64,000 nucleotides of DNA from Cryptomeria japonica. Its lineage: Eukaryota; Streptophyta; Pinopsida; Cupressales; Cupressaceae. The notes beneath the pieces were generated by a model. That model worked only from the letters and a program-made list of their open reading frames with translations. It did not search any database and was not told where the DNA came from. Of the stretch, positions 32,058 through 43,740 are shown piece after piece (the stretch's first letter is position 1; the number at the start of each line of letters is the position of its first letter). The position numbers and the translations under genes were made by a program. The stretch is from assembly GCF_030272615.1 (NCBI RefSeq), contig NC_081415.1, forward strand, positions 370,269,667 through 370,333,666, given 5' to 3'.

Positions 32058-32951
32058 TGTAAGGAAGTTAAGTAGTGGAAACAACTTCCTACACTAACCT
32101 TGAGAGGAGGGTAATGCAAAACTTTTTCAGATCATTACAACAGTTACAGAAAATAGAAATAGATATAATAGCAATCATACCACAACACAATGATTTACAT
32201 GGGGAAAACCCTTTCGGGAAAAAAACCCCACCCTCCAAAAGCAGCTCAATATTTTATTCAGCAATCAAAAAAAGATTACAACATACTTGCAGAGCAAGCT
32301 CTTCGCAGGAGTACCACTAATCAGAGATTCAGAGGCAACTCAATAGCCATAAGACTCTTACACACAACCTCTATCTCACACACCTCATAAATAGGAGATA
32401 CAATACAAGAAACCGTCAAACAGTATTACAAAACCATGGGCTAAAACCACCCAATAAGGTGTAGCCGACCTTATCTCCCTTCTAGATGCCCTATGACATG
32501 TTAAAGCACACATCAACATGTGTCACTCCCTTTTATAGCTCATTTATGTATCCGATACAAATTATTTTTCCTATTTCAGGAGTACAAACTTCCAGAGGCC
32601 ATAACTTGAGAACCGGGTGTCCGATTGACGAACTGTTTGAAGCGTCGAAAAGCTTGCGAAGTGCTCTATCATCTTGTAACCTGCTTCACGAATTATGGCC
32701 ACTTTTCAAGGTGTTTCAAAGCCTCTAAAGTCCCCAAAATTAAGTTTAAATATTTTATTGCACCCCTCCAAGACGAAAACATTAATATCTTCAAAACTAG
32801 CTGTGACCTTGCGACGCAACTTTACCGGAATGCTTATCTAACCAACCAGAAGCTTTAGGGAGAGTTTCACACCATTTCATGCTCAAATGAAAACTTACTA
32901 TAAATAGTAACCTCGCATAAATGCAAGGTTGAGACACCATTTTTCCCAACA
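32058..32951 (-). repeat. element K right LTR (5' LTR in element sense)
   Basis: This 894-bp copy is paired with 26938-27831 and drives the element in its own sense. The right flank TCGGC (32952-32956) completes the target duplication. Confidence 0.95.
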
Positions 32952-32956
32952 TCGGC

Positions 32957-33489
32957 ATGCCAGGTCTTTTAGGAAAGCCAACACTTCACTTTCTGATGAG
33001 TTCCTCAAAGGAACGGCTTCGGACCATCTGGTGAAATAATTGGTGGTGGTTAGGATCTACTTGTGTTCGACTGAACTAGGGGGATTGATCATTCCAATGA
33101 AATTGAGACCCCACTGGGCAAAAGGCTCTTCTACTGACACAGGATTGAGGGGCATTGTAGCTCTTTTACTCTTGCTAGTATAATACTGGCACTCTTTGCA
33201 TTCCTTTACCAAATTGTGCATGTCCTTGAACATAGAAGGCAAAAAATATCTGGCTTGGGTAATTTTGATAGTAGTTTTAGGTGCAGAGAAATGGCCTCCT
33301 AAGGAGCCATAGTGGAATTCATGTAGGATTTTATCCGCTTGGCTCTAACCTACACAATGGAGCAGGATTCCATCAAAATTTCTCTTGAAGAGTACTCCGT
33401 CTATCAAACGAAAACCATTATTTTGGAGCCTGTAAAACCTTCTCTTTTCGAGAGGGAGATCCTCGAGAAAATCCCGATCTTCATGAATT
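32957..33489 (-). pseudogene. H integrase, N-terminal part (right of K insertion)
   Basis: The minus-strand frame 33057-33242 holds the zinc-binding end and core start: NLVKECKECQYY (the CxxC pair), then PFAQWGLNFIGMINPP, where the family's catalytic Asp of the LDFIG-like motif reads Asn. After a stop, the core continues to YFTRWSEAVPLRN, the usual text of gypsy integrases, and reaches K at 32957. 33243-33489 is the linker to RNase H, with stops. Confidence 0.8.
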
Positions 33490-34965
33490 ACTTCCTGGCC
33501 TCAATCCAGCAAGCTTGTGGAGCATCAGATGATAACATAACAGCCTCCTCCACAGTCATTTCATCTTCACAGGGTTCACATTCTTGAAGTATATATTTGC
33601 AAAGGCCCCTCCCACAAATGAGCTTTGTTGGCTTGACGTCGACATTATATTCCAGGATCTTGGTGATCCAATTTGCCTTTTTTTTGGTGATGTCACCCTC
33701 CATAATGTATTCCTGCACCACAGGTTGAGCTACATACACCATAGTTTTATGACAGGCAATGAAATGCCTAAACTTCTTCAGTCCTTTCATTGCGGCTAAG
33801 GCCTATTTTTCAACAAAGTTGTATTTGGCATCATACTCTTTGAGGGTCTTTGAATGGAAAGCTATGGGATGTTTACCACCCTTTTCAACATCTTTCTGGG
33901 TTAGGACCATGGTGATGCTATACTGGCCAGAGAAGACATACATTATGAAGTCCTTTGACATATCTGGGTTGGACAACATAGGGGTTGAACGGATAGCATC
34001 TTTGATTTTATCAAAGGCTCTTTTGGCTTCAGGAGTCCGTTTGAAATGTATATCCCTTTTTATCATTAGGATGACGGGTCTTACAATTTCGGCTAAGTCC
34101 GAAATGAAATGACTAACAAAGTTGACTTTGCTTAAAAATGAATGGACTCCTTTTTTGTTGACTAGAAGGGGGAGGTCTTTTATGGATTTGAATTTGTCTG
34201 GGTCAAACGAAACACCTTCTTTTGATACTATATGCCCAAGTAACTTGCCTTGAGGGACACCAAAGATGCACTTATTTGGGTTCAGGGAAATCCCAAATTC
34301 AAGACATTTTTGGAACACTAGCTCGAGATGATCAAAATGATCCTCTCAGTGTTTGGAAAATATAGTCAGGTCATCTAAGTATATCAAAATGATCCTGTTA
34401 ATGAGTTATTTGAAAGCCAAATTCAGGTCCTTTGAAAAGTCACTCTAGCATTTCACAACCCGAAAGGCATCTTCTGGTATGTGAACATTCCCCATTTGGT
34501 GGTGAAAATTGTCTTGTGCTGGTCTTTTGGTTTTACCAGTACCTGGTTGTACCCCGAGAAATTGTTGAGCATTGAGAATATTTCTGACCCTGCCACCATG
34601 CTCAATAATTGCTCGATTGATGGCAAAGGGTAGTGGTCTTTGAGAGACGCTTGATTCAGATCTCAAAAATATACACAGAGCTGAATATCTCCATTATTTT
34701 TTCTTATAGGTACTAGATTTGATACCCATGTGCTATGTTTTATGGGGTAAACAATCCCTGATTTGATCAGCTTCTTCAGCTCCCGAGCCATGAGAGACTC
34801 AATTTTTGGGTTGACCAGCCTTTGCTTCTGTCAGACTGACTTAGCTTTGTCTGTGAGCTCAATGGTATGCTAGATGATGCTAGGATCGTATCCTTTTAAA
34901 TCATCATAAGACCAGGCCAAGACACCTTCATTTTCATCACAGTATTGGGCCAATCTCTTTCGGTC
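33490..34965 (-). pseudogene. H reverse transcriptase and C-terminal RNase H
   Basis: From 34965 down: DDLKGYDPSII, the RT fingers (STWVSNLVPIRKNNGDIQLC), a palm with the YLDD active site (34370-34381) in a shifted frame, then ISLNPNKCIFGVPQGKLLGHIV (33803-34318 open frame). The attached RNase H follows (HPIAFHSKTLKEYDAKYNFVEK, then KFRHFIACHKTMVY), ending near 33490. Several frameshifts and stops break it. The gene order is normal for Ty3/gypsy from here to integrase. Confidence 0.85.
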
Positions 34966-35166
34966 TTCAGGGGAAACACCTTCTCCTACCTTGAGAACTC
35001 TCCCACTTCCTATCGACATTTTGGCATAATCCCCTTTGCTGGCCATGAGATTTTGCTTGTCATTCTTTGCGTCATCATGGTCAAACAAGTTCTCCAGAGT
35101 GATCAAACCATTTGGGAGCTTGATGGATTTCAGCTGGATGATCTGATCTCCATAGGCTTCTTTCAC

Positions 35167-35740
35167 CTTGGGTTGCAGTTGATCTACAAATCCTCATGAT
35201 CTTTGGATGAATAAAGTGATCTACTCATCACTCTCAAAAACTTGCTAGTTAGTATCATTATCAGGAATAGCCAGATGGATGACTACACAGACTGCTTGGG
35301 GACCTGTGAGTAAGTCTGTGGTAGGGTCAAAATGTGATCCGATCGTGGCCATCCGGTCAATAACAACATTTAATTTCTAGGGGATTCTTAAAATATTGAA
35401 AGCATCAAAACTCTCTATTAGATCCCACGTTCTGGCATGGTAGGATCTCATATGGACATGTTTGGCAGTGGATATTCCCCAAACTTGATGGAAAACTAGC
35501 TTAGAGTCGCCTAGGACCTTCAATTATTTAATGCTCATCCTTTCCGCCAGGCTCAGGGCTTGGATCAGTCCCTCGTACTCTGCTTCATTGTTAGAACATG
35601 TGAATTGTAACTAGAAAGGCTTTAAGATTTGTTCACCTGAGGGAGGTGTGAGACAAATTCTGGCTCTGGGGCCTATCATGCATTTTGCACCGTCGAAGTG
35701 TAGGGTCCACAATGCCGAAGATAACTGCTCTTCAGAAAAC
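35167..35740 (-). pseudogene. H extra RNase H domain, upstream of RT
   Basis: Within the frame that starts at 35964, LHFDGAKCMIGPRARICL carries the first catalytic Asp. After a stop near 35611 come NNEAEYEGLIQAL (Glu), LKVLGDSKLVFHQV (Asp) and, after a frame change, VVIDRMATIGSHF (the last Asp). These are the four acidic positions of an RNase H of the archaeal-type second domain known from plant Tat elements. It lies between protease and RT. The reference Tat layout that I know has the second RNase H after RT, though plant gypsy elements with this order may be known. Confidence 0.7.
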
Positions 35741-37251
35741 AACTCTTTAGTAAGCTTTGGGATGATTTGGTTTTCATCAAAAATGCAATAGGTACCTAGG
35801 CTGATGGTGTGGTAGTTAGAAAAGTGATCAAAAACTATGAATTCATTCAAGAAAACTTTCTGCTCTGGTGGAATTTCCCCAATCACTTCTTCATCTTCTA
35901 AGAGCTCTACCACTTTTCTTTCCTCATTTGATATAGAAGTGTGGGTAGGCTCAAAATTAATCATGGCCTAGTTAGCTACATGCTCAACATGGAGGGGTTT
36001 TGAGAGGATTTTTATCTTGGCATCGTGTTGGGTATGAAGGATGAGATGGGACCAATCTAAGGACAGATAGCCTCCTATTTTAGCAGTGAAGTCTTAGGAA
36101 AGACAGAGCCCCAAAAAAGGAGGGATGTCGATGACCACTACTTCCTAGGACATCGTAACGCTATGACATGTGAATAAGGTCAGAGGAAGGCTTTTAATAA
36201 GACCTATGGTCTGGATCTTGTTCCCATCAAGCTGCATAATCCCCCTTTTCAAAGGTTCATACATGATGTTCAACACCTAAGAGATTTTCTTAGGCATGAC
36301 AGTGGTGCTAGCTCTGGAGTCTATCATGGAATTATGCAATAGTTTATCCCCAACTATAAGGGTAAGGTAAAATGGTTTTGGTTTAGGCTTACCTTCTAGT
36401 TGAACCTTAAGGGGTGGGACCTAATTAGTCAACACGGTCGGAGAGTGTGACTTTCCTGCTACGGGTTGGAAACTCATTTCGTTGATCTGTAGAGATTTGG
36501 AGGCACTCCCACTGCCATCTTTTTTGCCATTAGACAGGGCCTCTTTCAACTAGTTGTTTTGTTCAAGAATACTTAGAAGGTCCCACAGAGAGACATGAGC
36601 TGGAGCTTTCTTCAGTTGTTCCACCATGTCTATAATTTGAGGTGTGGGAATTTTTCGCTCCTTCAGCTTATAGGGGATGAACTATTTTCTCAAATAGGTA
36701 GAGTTGATGACTAGTTATTCAGGAGACTTGTCTGCGGGTGTTCCTCTTGAGATGCCAACATTCTCCCCAGTGAAACGCCTTTTAGAGTGGAGGTTATACT
36801 TCGACTGCATGAAGGGGGCTCCATCCTTTGAAGTGCGTGCATTGTTGGTGAGCACAACATCCTCGTCCTCCATCTATGACAAAAGTGCATGATCTGGGGT
36901 GATCTCTGCTGCTTGCTGCAATGACATTCCTTGCATTTGAGTTGCAAAAGCTACATTATCCATACCCGAAGATGTATACATAGATTTATCCGACGTCACA
37001 CCTAGACTTCCTTGTTTTGTGACCTTCTGCTTCAAGATCCCTCTTGGGAAATTTCTCAGGGCATGAGCATTATTACATGGAAAACACTAGGAATTGGTAT
37101 CATCCACCAGTTTATTTTGACCCACAGTCAACTCTTTACCATTGGTTGGATAGACAGTTTGCAATGGATTCAGGATCGGGACTATCTGGCCATTTAGCTA
37201 GGAAGGTTTGTTAGTATGGTGATTTGTATGCTGGTTATGTTGGTATGGAGG
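35741..37251 (-). pseudogene. H gag end, zinc region and aspartic protease
   Basis: From 37250 down: a zinc-knuckle-like CFPCNNAHALRNF (near 37080, last Cys lost), KKAPAHVSLWDLLSILEQNN (near 36590, a conserved segment before protease in this lineage), then protease with LIVGDKLLHNSMIDSRASTTVMPK (near 36330). The active site, normally DSGA, reads DSRA. A linker follows, with the open frame 35611-35964 leading into RNase H. Many stops are present. Confidence 0.7.
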
Positions 37252-38150
37252 TCAATTCCCTTGGAAAATTTGCTGGAAGGGAGGCTTGGCAAGTGAGACC
37301 TGGGCTCTCTTTAAATTGACAATCTCATTGGAGAAGGATCTCAGGAGGTTCTTCATATCACTAACCTCGGCAACCAAACATGACGTTGGGGGAGCGAGAT
37401 ATGAATGTATAGACTGTGGAGCAGATGTACTAGGAGTGGCCTCCTCTAAGACTTGAGGAGATATCTCAAGAAATTCTGACATGATAGGGCATGGAGATAG
37501 CTTCCCAGCATCGATTAGGTTGTTTTCTGCTTGGACTACTATGTCGAATGCTTGCGGGAGTGTATTGCCTCCTAGGGACTGTATCATCACTAATATGTCA
37601 GAATTGAAAGCTTTTAAGTAGAATACGAAAGCCATATCCGTCGAGGGACGAGAAAACAAAATTATCCTCTGCCAGGTCCGCTGAAATATTAGATTGAAAT
37701 CAATTAGTTCTTCCTGAGGGGCCCTCTTTATTGTGATCAATTGGTACATCAAAGATGATCTGTCTGCCTTATCAAAGAACCTCTGGAAAAAATGGTCTCC
37801 TAGCTGATCCCAATATCCTATAGTGTTAGGGCCCAATGATATGAACCAATCCAAAGCTCTTCCTTTGAAATAAGCTACAAGCAATCTTAAGGCCACATTA
37901 TATTCAGTAATTCCATGAATAGTGCAGACAGTGGCTACATCTTGTAAATGCTCCCTAAAGGTTTTATGACATTCTCCAGTGAACTTGGGTACGGATTTTA
38001 GTGCGGCTGCAAGGATAGCTCCCCAAACCACAACTGGAGTTGGGGGAATGAGAGGGCTCCTGTTATCCCAGGTCACAAAATTCTGGGGGGAATATGTGCC
38101 ATTGTTATGCGGGTGACTGTAGGGAAAGTGGGAAAGCTATGTGAGGATGA
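37252..38150 (-). pseudogene. gag: H gag (retrotransposon gag domain)
   Basis: An open frame of 274 codons (37252-38076) encodes a typical plant Ty3/gypsy gag core: LKSVPKFTGE, LRLLVAYFKGRALDWFISL, WDQLGDHFFQRF and PQEELIDFNLIFQRTWQRI. The frame extends upstream of 38076 without an obvious ATG (its first displayed codon is GTG), so the true start is probably near 38150. Gag forms the capsid. Confidence 0.8.
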
Positions 38151-38274
38151 AGATGTAGCCAAATGAATGGTCACCAGAGCTAGCAAGAGAAGGTGAGGAT
38201 TTAAAGTTGTCTTACTCCTGGTGACAGGCCTATGACTCATAAACTAGCTCAGAATTATATTTGAACTTGAGGTC

Positions 38275-38299
38275 CCACCAGGCATGCCAGAAAAAGAAC
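38275..38299 (-). promoter_or_regulatory. candidate primer binding site of element H
   Basis: On the minus strand, after the LTR end, GTTCTTTTTCTGGCATGCC is followed by TGGTGGGACC, a sequence commonly found right after 5' LTRs of plant gypsy elements. I cannot assign the tRNA. Confidence 0.4.
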
Positions 38300-39360
38300 T
38301 GTTGACTCTAAATTTTACTTTGGAAACAAACAACCTTATGGGAAATTCAATGATGGGGGACCTCTTGCACGGGATTCACTAAATAACTTCCAGATTGAAA
38401 AGTCGGCTCTTCCCTGGGGGGAAAAGGGAAAATAAGGAAAACTTAAAATAAAATGATGTATGCTATTGAGGCGATGCGCCAGAACATTTCATAAAAAAAT
38501 AGATTGCATATAAAACTAGGAAACACATGGTTTTAAAGCCCATTCAACAATCTACATGCCCAAATAGAACGTAAATTAAGATACAATTAAGATTCCTCTG
38601 AAAAACATAAAGAAACATATATCATGCATCCACCAGATAACAAATGCGGAACATAGTTTAATCGACAAAGTATTAGATAGATATCTCTAAAGTCATCAAG
38701 AATACAAGAAAATGCACAGAAAAGCCTATTTAAGCATCCAAAAGAGGTAATCACAAAGGCCGTGGGCACAATCTTGATTGACCTTCCTCTTCAGAAACTA
38801 TAACAGCTCAAATTATCTAAGATCCTTAATTATTTTTTTGAAAAGTTTTGAACCTCTACAACAGGGAAAAAATAAGCATAAATAGAGCTCACAGCTCTGC
38901 TAACAACTCCAAAATACGCCAAATATGCATAACTACCCTTGAATGGAAAAACCAAGTCTTCTCATTCTGAGAGGTCACACCCAACAAAATGGCCCCAAGG
39001 CTTTGGTTCTTGCCTACGATGATCTTCATAATGACCCAAATGGAAAATATTTCACTAACCACAGAAGAAAATGTGGTAGGCGCGAAGACCTCTTCAAACA
39101 GAAACACATCCGCCAGCATGAAGGTGCCAAGTGTCCCTTTCTCACTTGTGCTACAAGGTGGGCACCGAAAAAGGGCCAAGTTAGAAAAACTTCTCCATTT
39201 GTCATCATCGCGCTACTCCAATCCTCAAAATGCAAAACATGGACCACTAGGGGCAACGTCGAGCTGACAATTGTCCTGCACGCGATGCACTGTTGGAAAG
39301 CTGAGAGGGAAAAGAAGATACTCTGACCGCAAACTTGCCCCTGGGATTTTAATGTGAATA
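38300..39360 (-). repeat. element H right LTR (5' LTR in element sense)
   Basis: This 1061-bp partner of 19419-20493 has its TG edge intact at 38300-38301, while its outer end reads GTGAATA where the other copy has GTGAACA. Open frames inside are not genes. Confidence 0.85.
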
Positions 39361-39418
39361 GTAACTATTATCCCACCCAAGACGTGTGTAGAATTGTTAG
39401 ATGAAATAACTAAGGATG
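39361..39418 (+). pseudogene. element C second ORF, part 2 (58 bp between H and D)
   Basis: After the GTAAC duplication the C frame continues as VTIIPPKTCVELLDEITKD, joining in frame to VSGN at 19413. At 39419 element D begins. Two large elements thus entered C within 58 bp of each other. Confidence 0.6.
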
Positions 39419-40310
39419 TGTAATACCCTAAAATTGGTCACCTAAACCATGGGCCCCTAATCTTGACAACATCACCAAGGTCCTAACCAAAGGAAATTAA
39501 ATCAACTTTGAGTAGACAATTAATTAATTCTTCATTCATTAAATGTCACATGGCAAGTGAATTATTCTATATTAATTCAATATTTAATTAATTAATTAAA
39601 TCATTCAAAGTAAATAATTTTGATCAATTATCATATTTATTTTATTAAATATCCTAGCATATTTAATTAATTAATAAATTTTCTATTTAATCATAAAAAA
39701 GGAATTAATTTATTACAAAAAAAGGAATCAATATGCAAAGCAAGAGTTAAATTGAAATTAAAATAAAAGAATTGAATTGAGAGAGAAATCAAACTTGAGA
39801 TATTATTTCTTCTTCTAAATTGAGATAACTTGAAATCAGAAAAGTAATTAATTGAATTATTAATCATTCTCTAAAATTGGAACTCAAATCTTTTGAGAAA
39901 AGAAGTTCAGTTGCATTGAAAAGACTTTTTTCTTGAATAAATCAAAGAAATCACATGGAATCACCTATTTTCATCACAAGTGCATGGAATTAATTGAATT
40001 TTATCTCCAATGCAAACTCAAATTTATAATTTGAATGCATTTCAATCAAACTATAATTGGAATCTATCTCAAGGTTAACTGAATCTGATTTCTCAATTAT
40101 TTCAATTATCCTAAATTGTGCTTTTTCTTGAATAATCTCAACATCTCGTTGCTAATAGATCTTGACTGTTGGTCTCTCTTGTGATTCTCTATAAATTCAT
40201 CCTTCATCTCTCATTCAAAACACCCTGGAGATTTATTGTTATTATACAATTTTTTCTCTCGTGTCATTGAAGATATTGTGCTTTATTTTTTGAGATTATT
40301 GCATCTTAGT
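39419..40310 (+). repeat. element D 5' LTR (at least this far)
   Basis: It starts TGTAATACCCTAAAATTGG and matches 57843-58706 closely, including long AT-rich stretches. Matching stops around the shared TTAGTTT. The LTR may run further, because the right copy is truncated there. No primer site could be recognised with confidence. Confidence 0.8.
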
Positions 40311-40969
40311 TTGAGATTTGTGTACCTTTAGTAGGCTTCCCATAGTGGGAAAAAGTAATCACCCTATGAGAATGACCCAAGTGAGTACAGTTGGACCTGG
40401 GCATTCCAACTCACTATAATAAATAGTCCTCTAGTTGATTAAAGTCTTAGAGGATGGGATTATTTGGGTTTTCCATTTGAGATCTCTCATATTGAGAATT
40501 TTGTAGGGCCTCATGGTCTCTATCACATTTACTTGACTACAGCTTATTTCGGTACCTTGTTGGGCTATAGGCCTCAATCATGCTTATGTGACTTCAAGGG
40601 GTAATTTCGAATGGAATTCCTAACTAAGAACTATAAGATAGAGGCTACCCAGTTCACCTCTAAAAGGGGGGATAATCTTTGTGCAAGAGAGATAGTAACT
40701 CTCCCAAGATACTTGCCATTTCGTGCCCCCATTAGCATTTGGAGTCAGCTAATACGACATTGAGATTCCATTGCATGAGACTCAATGACCATATTTTGAT
40801 TAGCTATTGGGTGTGTACCTGAGTCTGCAAGCAAAGGTTTTCTTCTCTCACCAATTTCCATAGGGTTAGCATGTTGTGATTGAAGTCATTATACATATTG
40901 CGTATTTACTGTGTTTTCATCCCTGAAATTGAAACTGGAATACCAAAACTGGAGAAAACAATAAACAAC
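40311..40969 (+). other. D, LTR end or leader, non-coding
   Basis: No gene. It is either the rest of the 5' LTR or the leader. Contains CCCATAGTGGGAAAA, a short palindrome at about 40338-40352. Confidence 0.35.
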
Positions 40970-41214
40970 TTAGTCATCAAAACTCTGTCTGTATCAAAAA
41001 CTAGTCTACCTTAGTCATCAAAACTCTATCCATATCAAAAACTAGTCTACCTTAGTTGTCAAAACTCTGTCTATATCAAAAACTAGTCTACCTTAGTCAT
41101 CAAAACTCTATCCATTTTACAAAATAGTCTACATCAGCTATCAAAAACTCAGTCCATCTCAAAACTGGTCATCATCAGTCATTGAAAACTCTATCTGTCA
41201 GAATCTCATCTTTG
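40970..41214 (+). repeat. 41-bp tandem repeat, about five and a half units
   Basis: Units start TTAGTCATCAAAACTCT near 40970, 41011, 41052 and 41093, with degenerate units from 41134 and 41175. The 41-bp spacing is exact. The last units drift (TCAGCTATC, TCAGTCATT). Confidence 0.85.
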
Positions 41215-42151
41215 TTTAGTAAACTATCATATGACTCTTCTGAAATATCATCCTACTACCTACAATTTGTCATACGAGGTTTCATCAATCCTTACAGTTT
41301 GTCGTCTGACCCTGCTTTAGTTGTCATACGAGATCTAATAAATTTTCATCATGGTTAGGGAAGTGTCATCTGAGCCTCTTCTATGTCATACAAAAAATCT
41401 TCATATCCATTAGTTTATCGTCTGAGGTCTACCCAGCTGTCATACGAACCTAGGCAACAACTCATACGAAATACTATTTTCATTGTCTCGAAGCTATCAT
41501 ACCATCATCTAGTTCTTGTAAACCCTATCGTATGAATCCCTGATTTTATTATTCCAGGACAGTCAAACTTGCCTAAAATAGTCTACAGTGAGCATAAACT
41601 GGTTATCATCATCCTAAGCATAAACAAATCTAAACAGTGTACCTCTGCCATTATGTTGCACAATTTTGTCGATCATCTTTCAACTAGTTCAATCAACTAC
41701 TTATCAAACTTAAGTCACTTAGACCACGTCTTACACAGGATAGATCATTCCTAAAAAATAGACCGAGTCTTATTCACTTATCTCAAATCAAACTAGGTAT
41801 TTTAGATCACATCTTACACAGGATAGATCTTTCCTGAAACCAGACTAAATCTTAGTTTCTTATCTCAGTCACTATGTTAAATGAACAACTAGCTTCAAAT
41901 TTGATCTTGACTTTTGCATCACATCTAGCTCTCAATCCTGTCGGTTGTAAATGCCTATTCAAACCAGAAACTCTTCTAAAAATTCTAACAAAAGTAAGAA
42001 TCCCATGGCTACCTTGGCCCAAAAAATTCAAAATCTCAAGCAAGAAATATATGGCATTCAAGCCCAACAAAAAGATTCAATGGAACCTCTTGAGATAAAA
42101 TTTCATGATATTAAGAACACCAGACTTTAAGAAATTCTATAATTACATAAG
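41215..42151 (+). repeat. D, TCATACGA-type motifs and two hairpin units
   Basis: Between 41220 and 41540 the motifs GTCATACGA, TCGTCTGA and GTCATCTGAG recur irregularly. Similar motifs (CATACGA, CTCGTACAAG) occur at the other end of D at 56400-56540. Two hairpin units with GTCTTACAC starts lie at 41728-41763 and 41810-41845. No gene before the gag fragment. Confidence 0.5.
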
Positions 42152-42523
42152 GTGGAACAACAAGTAATTGAAAATCAAAAGCCAAATCTCAAACAAGCTC
42201 ACAAGACACCTTCACCAAGACATAAAGACATTTCTTCCAAATGTCCTCTAGGTAGACAGTTTACACCTTTGGGGCAATCTATTGAGTCAACTTTGAAAGA
42301 GCTTCTTGAGCATAATCTTATCATATTACCTAAAAATACCACATGGGGATGTGAATTTTTTAGTAAGTATTGTGCATATCATAGACAAAATGAACATAAG
42401 ACTTGGTATTGCATAGAATTAAAACATAAGATTCAAGACCTCCTTGATGATGGTGATATTGAAATTCAAGATCATAATAATTCACCTAAAGAGAAACTAG
42501 ATGTCATTGCCAAGCATGAATAA
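42152..42523 (+). pseudogene. gag: D gag C-terminal fragment
   Basis: The open frame encodes FTPLGQSIESTLKELLEHN, then EFFSKYCAYHRQNEHKTWYC and ELKHKIQDLLDDGDIEI. This layout (a PLG segment, then CAYHxxxxHxxxxC and LKxxIQDLIDxG) is the C-terminal zinc region of gag in plant Tat/Athila-type gypsy elements. The gag core upstream is missing or unrecognisable. The next frame (42698-43354) is Ser/Pro/His-rich low-complexity sequence and may be the decayed continuation. Confidence 0.6.
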
Positions 42524-43740
42524 AATGATGAGTTTGTGTCTAGAAATGGCCCACATGTAGCCTACATCTCTTCCATGATTCCTCCATCTCCTAAGGCATC
42601 TCAACAATAGTCCATATCATATCCCTCAAATAATAAACCTAATGATGAAACTTTTCATGTTGACCCTCAAGGGCTATCTCAAGGGCCATCCCATCCAATG
42701 GTTGAAATGGATCTTACCTCACTAGAATCCCATGATGATCCCATTATACCTTTCCATTTCTTCCAAGATGATTCCCTTCCATCTCAAGAGAAAAGCATCC
42801 TTCCTAAGCAAGATCATGATGCCTCTTCCACCTTTTCAAATGATCCTATTCAAAATGAAGAGTCAAACACCCTTCCTACTCTATCCAATGGTCCTCTTCC
42901 ATGTCAAGATCAAAGTATCCCTTCATCTTCTTGTCATAATCCTCCATGTTCACCTCACAGATCTGTCATGCCTACAAAGCCCTCTCATGATCCTACAAGT
43001 CAAAATATTTATAAATGCAAAGGGGTAGAACTTCACAAGCAAGAACCCCTTCATGTTAAAGACAATATTAAGGGTCATGGCCTCAGTGACATTCCTCAAG
43101 ATGGTGGTATCCCTACTAAACAAAAATCTAGGTACACACCTTCCCCTTCATCTCTTCCATCCATTTTAGGACCCTATATTCCTCCATCCCTTGTGCATGA
43201 TCAACAAAGGCATACATCTTTGCGTACCTTCCATCCATCTAGAAAGACACAAAGGTTCACTGAGCAAAACAAAGCAAAATCAAAAGCTATATGGGTTCCT
43301 AAGGAACTTGTAGAAGAAATGTGTTCCAAGAAACTACAAAAGCATGAAAAATAAAAAACCATGTGGATCCCTAAGCATCTCCTTGAAGAACAATAGTCTA
43401 AATAAAATCCAAATCAATAGCCAAGATTGTTGTTCCTCCATCCAAACCTTCCAAATCTATTTCTCCATCCCCTCTTTCATCCATTTTGGATCCTTATGTC
43501 CCAAAATCCCTGGTTGTTCCTCCATCCAAATCTCACAATCTGAGATCCACTTTTCCTCCATCAATCCACCATCCCTCAAGATGTGTGCCAATGGTGATCT
43601 TGCAAACATTTCCATTCACTCATGCACCAAAATTTCAATATCTGATCAATTATCCGACACCTCTTTTTTATCCTTCCATACCTCTTATCCAATCCTTTGC
43701 ATAAGACTTTACCCTAGTTTCATCACAAAATTAAAAAACT
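42524..43740 (+). other. D, Pro/Ser/His-rich low-complexity region
   Basis: An open frame (42698-43354, 218 codons) is dominated by short repeats of CATGATCCT, CCTTCC and TCATCTTCT character, giving Ser, Pro, His, Asp and Gln. It is followed by more of the same in other frames to 43740. No domain is recognisable. It probably derives from the spacer between gag and the lost pol. Confidence 0.4.

Larger units (their letters stand above)
26938..32951 (-). mobile_element. element K: Ty1/copia retrotransposon, full length
   Basis: Complete 6014-bp element: LTRs 26938-27831 and 32058-32951 (894 bp each, TGTTGG...TTACA on the minus strand), target duplication TCGGC, a tRNA-iMet primer site, a polypurine tract, and the domain order gag, protease, integrase, RT, RNase H. 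Integrase before RT places it in Ty1/copia, and the pol motifs are closest to the Tork/TNT1-like lineage as I know it. Pol is one intact frame but gag is broken. K interrupts the integrase core of H, so it is younger than H. Confidence 0.97.
19419..39360 (-). mobile_element. element H: Tat-like Ty3/gypsy retrotransposon with extra ORFs
   Basis: The LTRs are 19419-20493 and 38300-39360, flanked by GTAAC. Net of the 6.0 kb K insertion and its 5-bp duplication, H is about 13.9 kb, which is long for a gypsy element. Order on the minus strand: gag (about 38150-37250), protease (near 36330), an RNase H (35720-35400), RT (34900-34100), a second RNase H (34050-33490), and integrase (33240-32957, K, then 26932-26240). 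Beyond pol come an antisense ORF (24871-25991, plus) and a sense ORF (24695-20656). An extra RNase H and ORFs between pol and the 3' LTR are features of the plant Tat lineage. All frames are broken. Confidence 0.85.
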
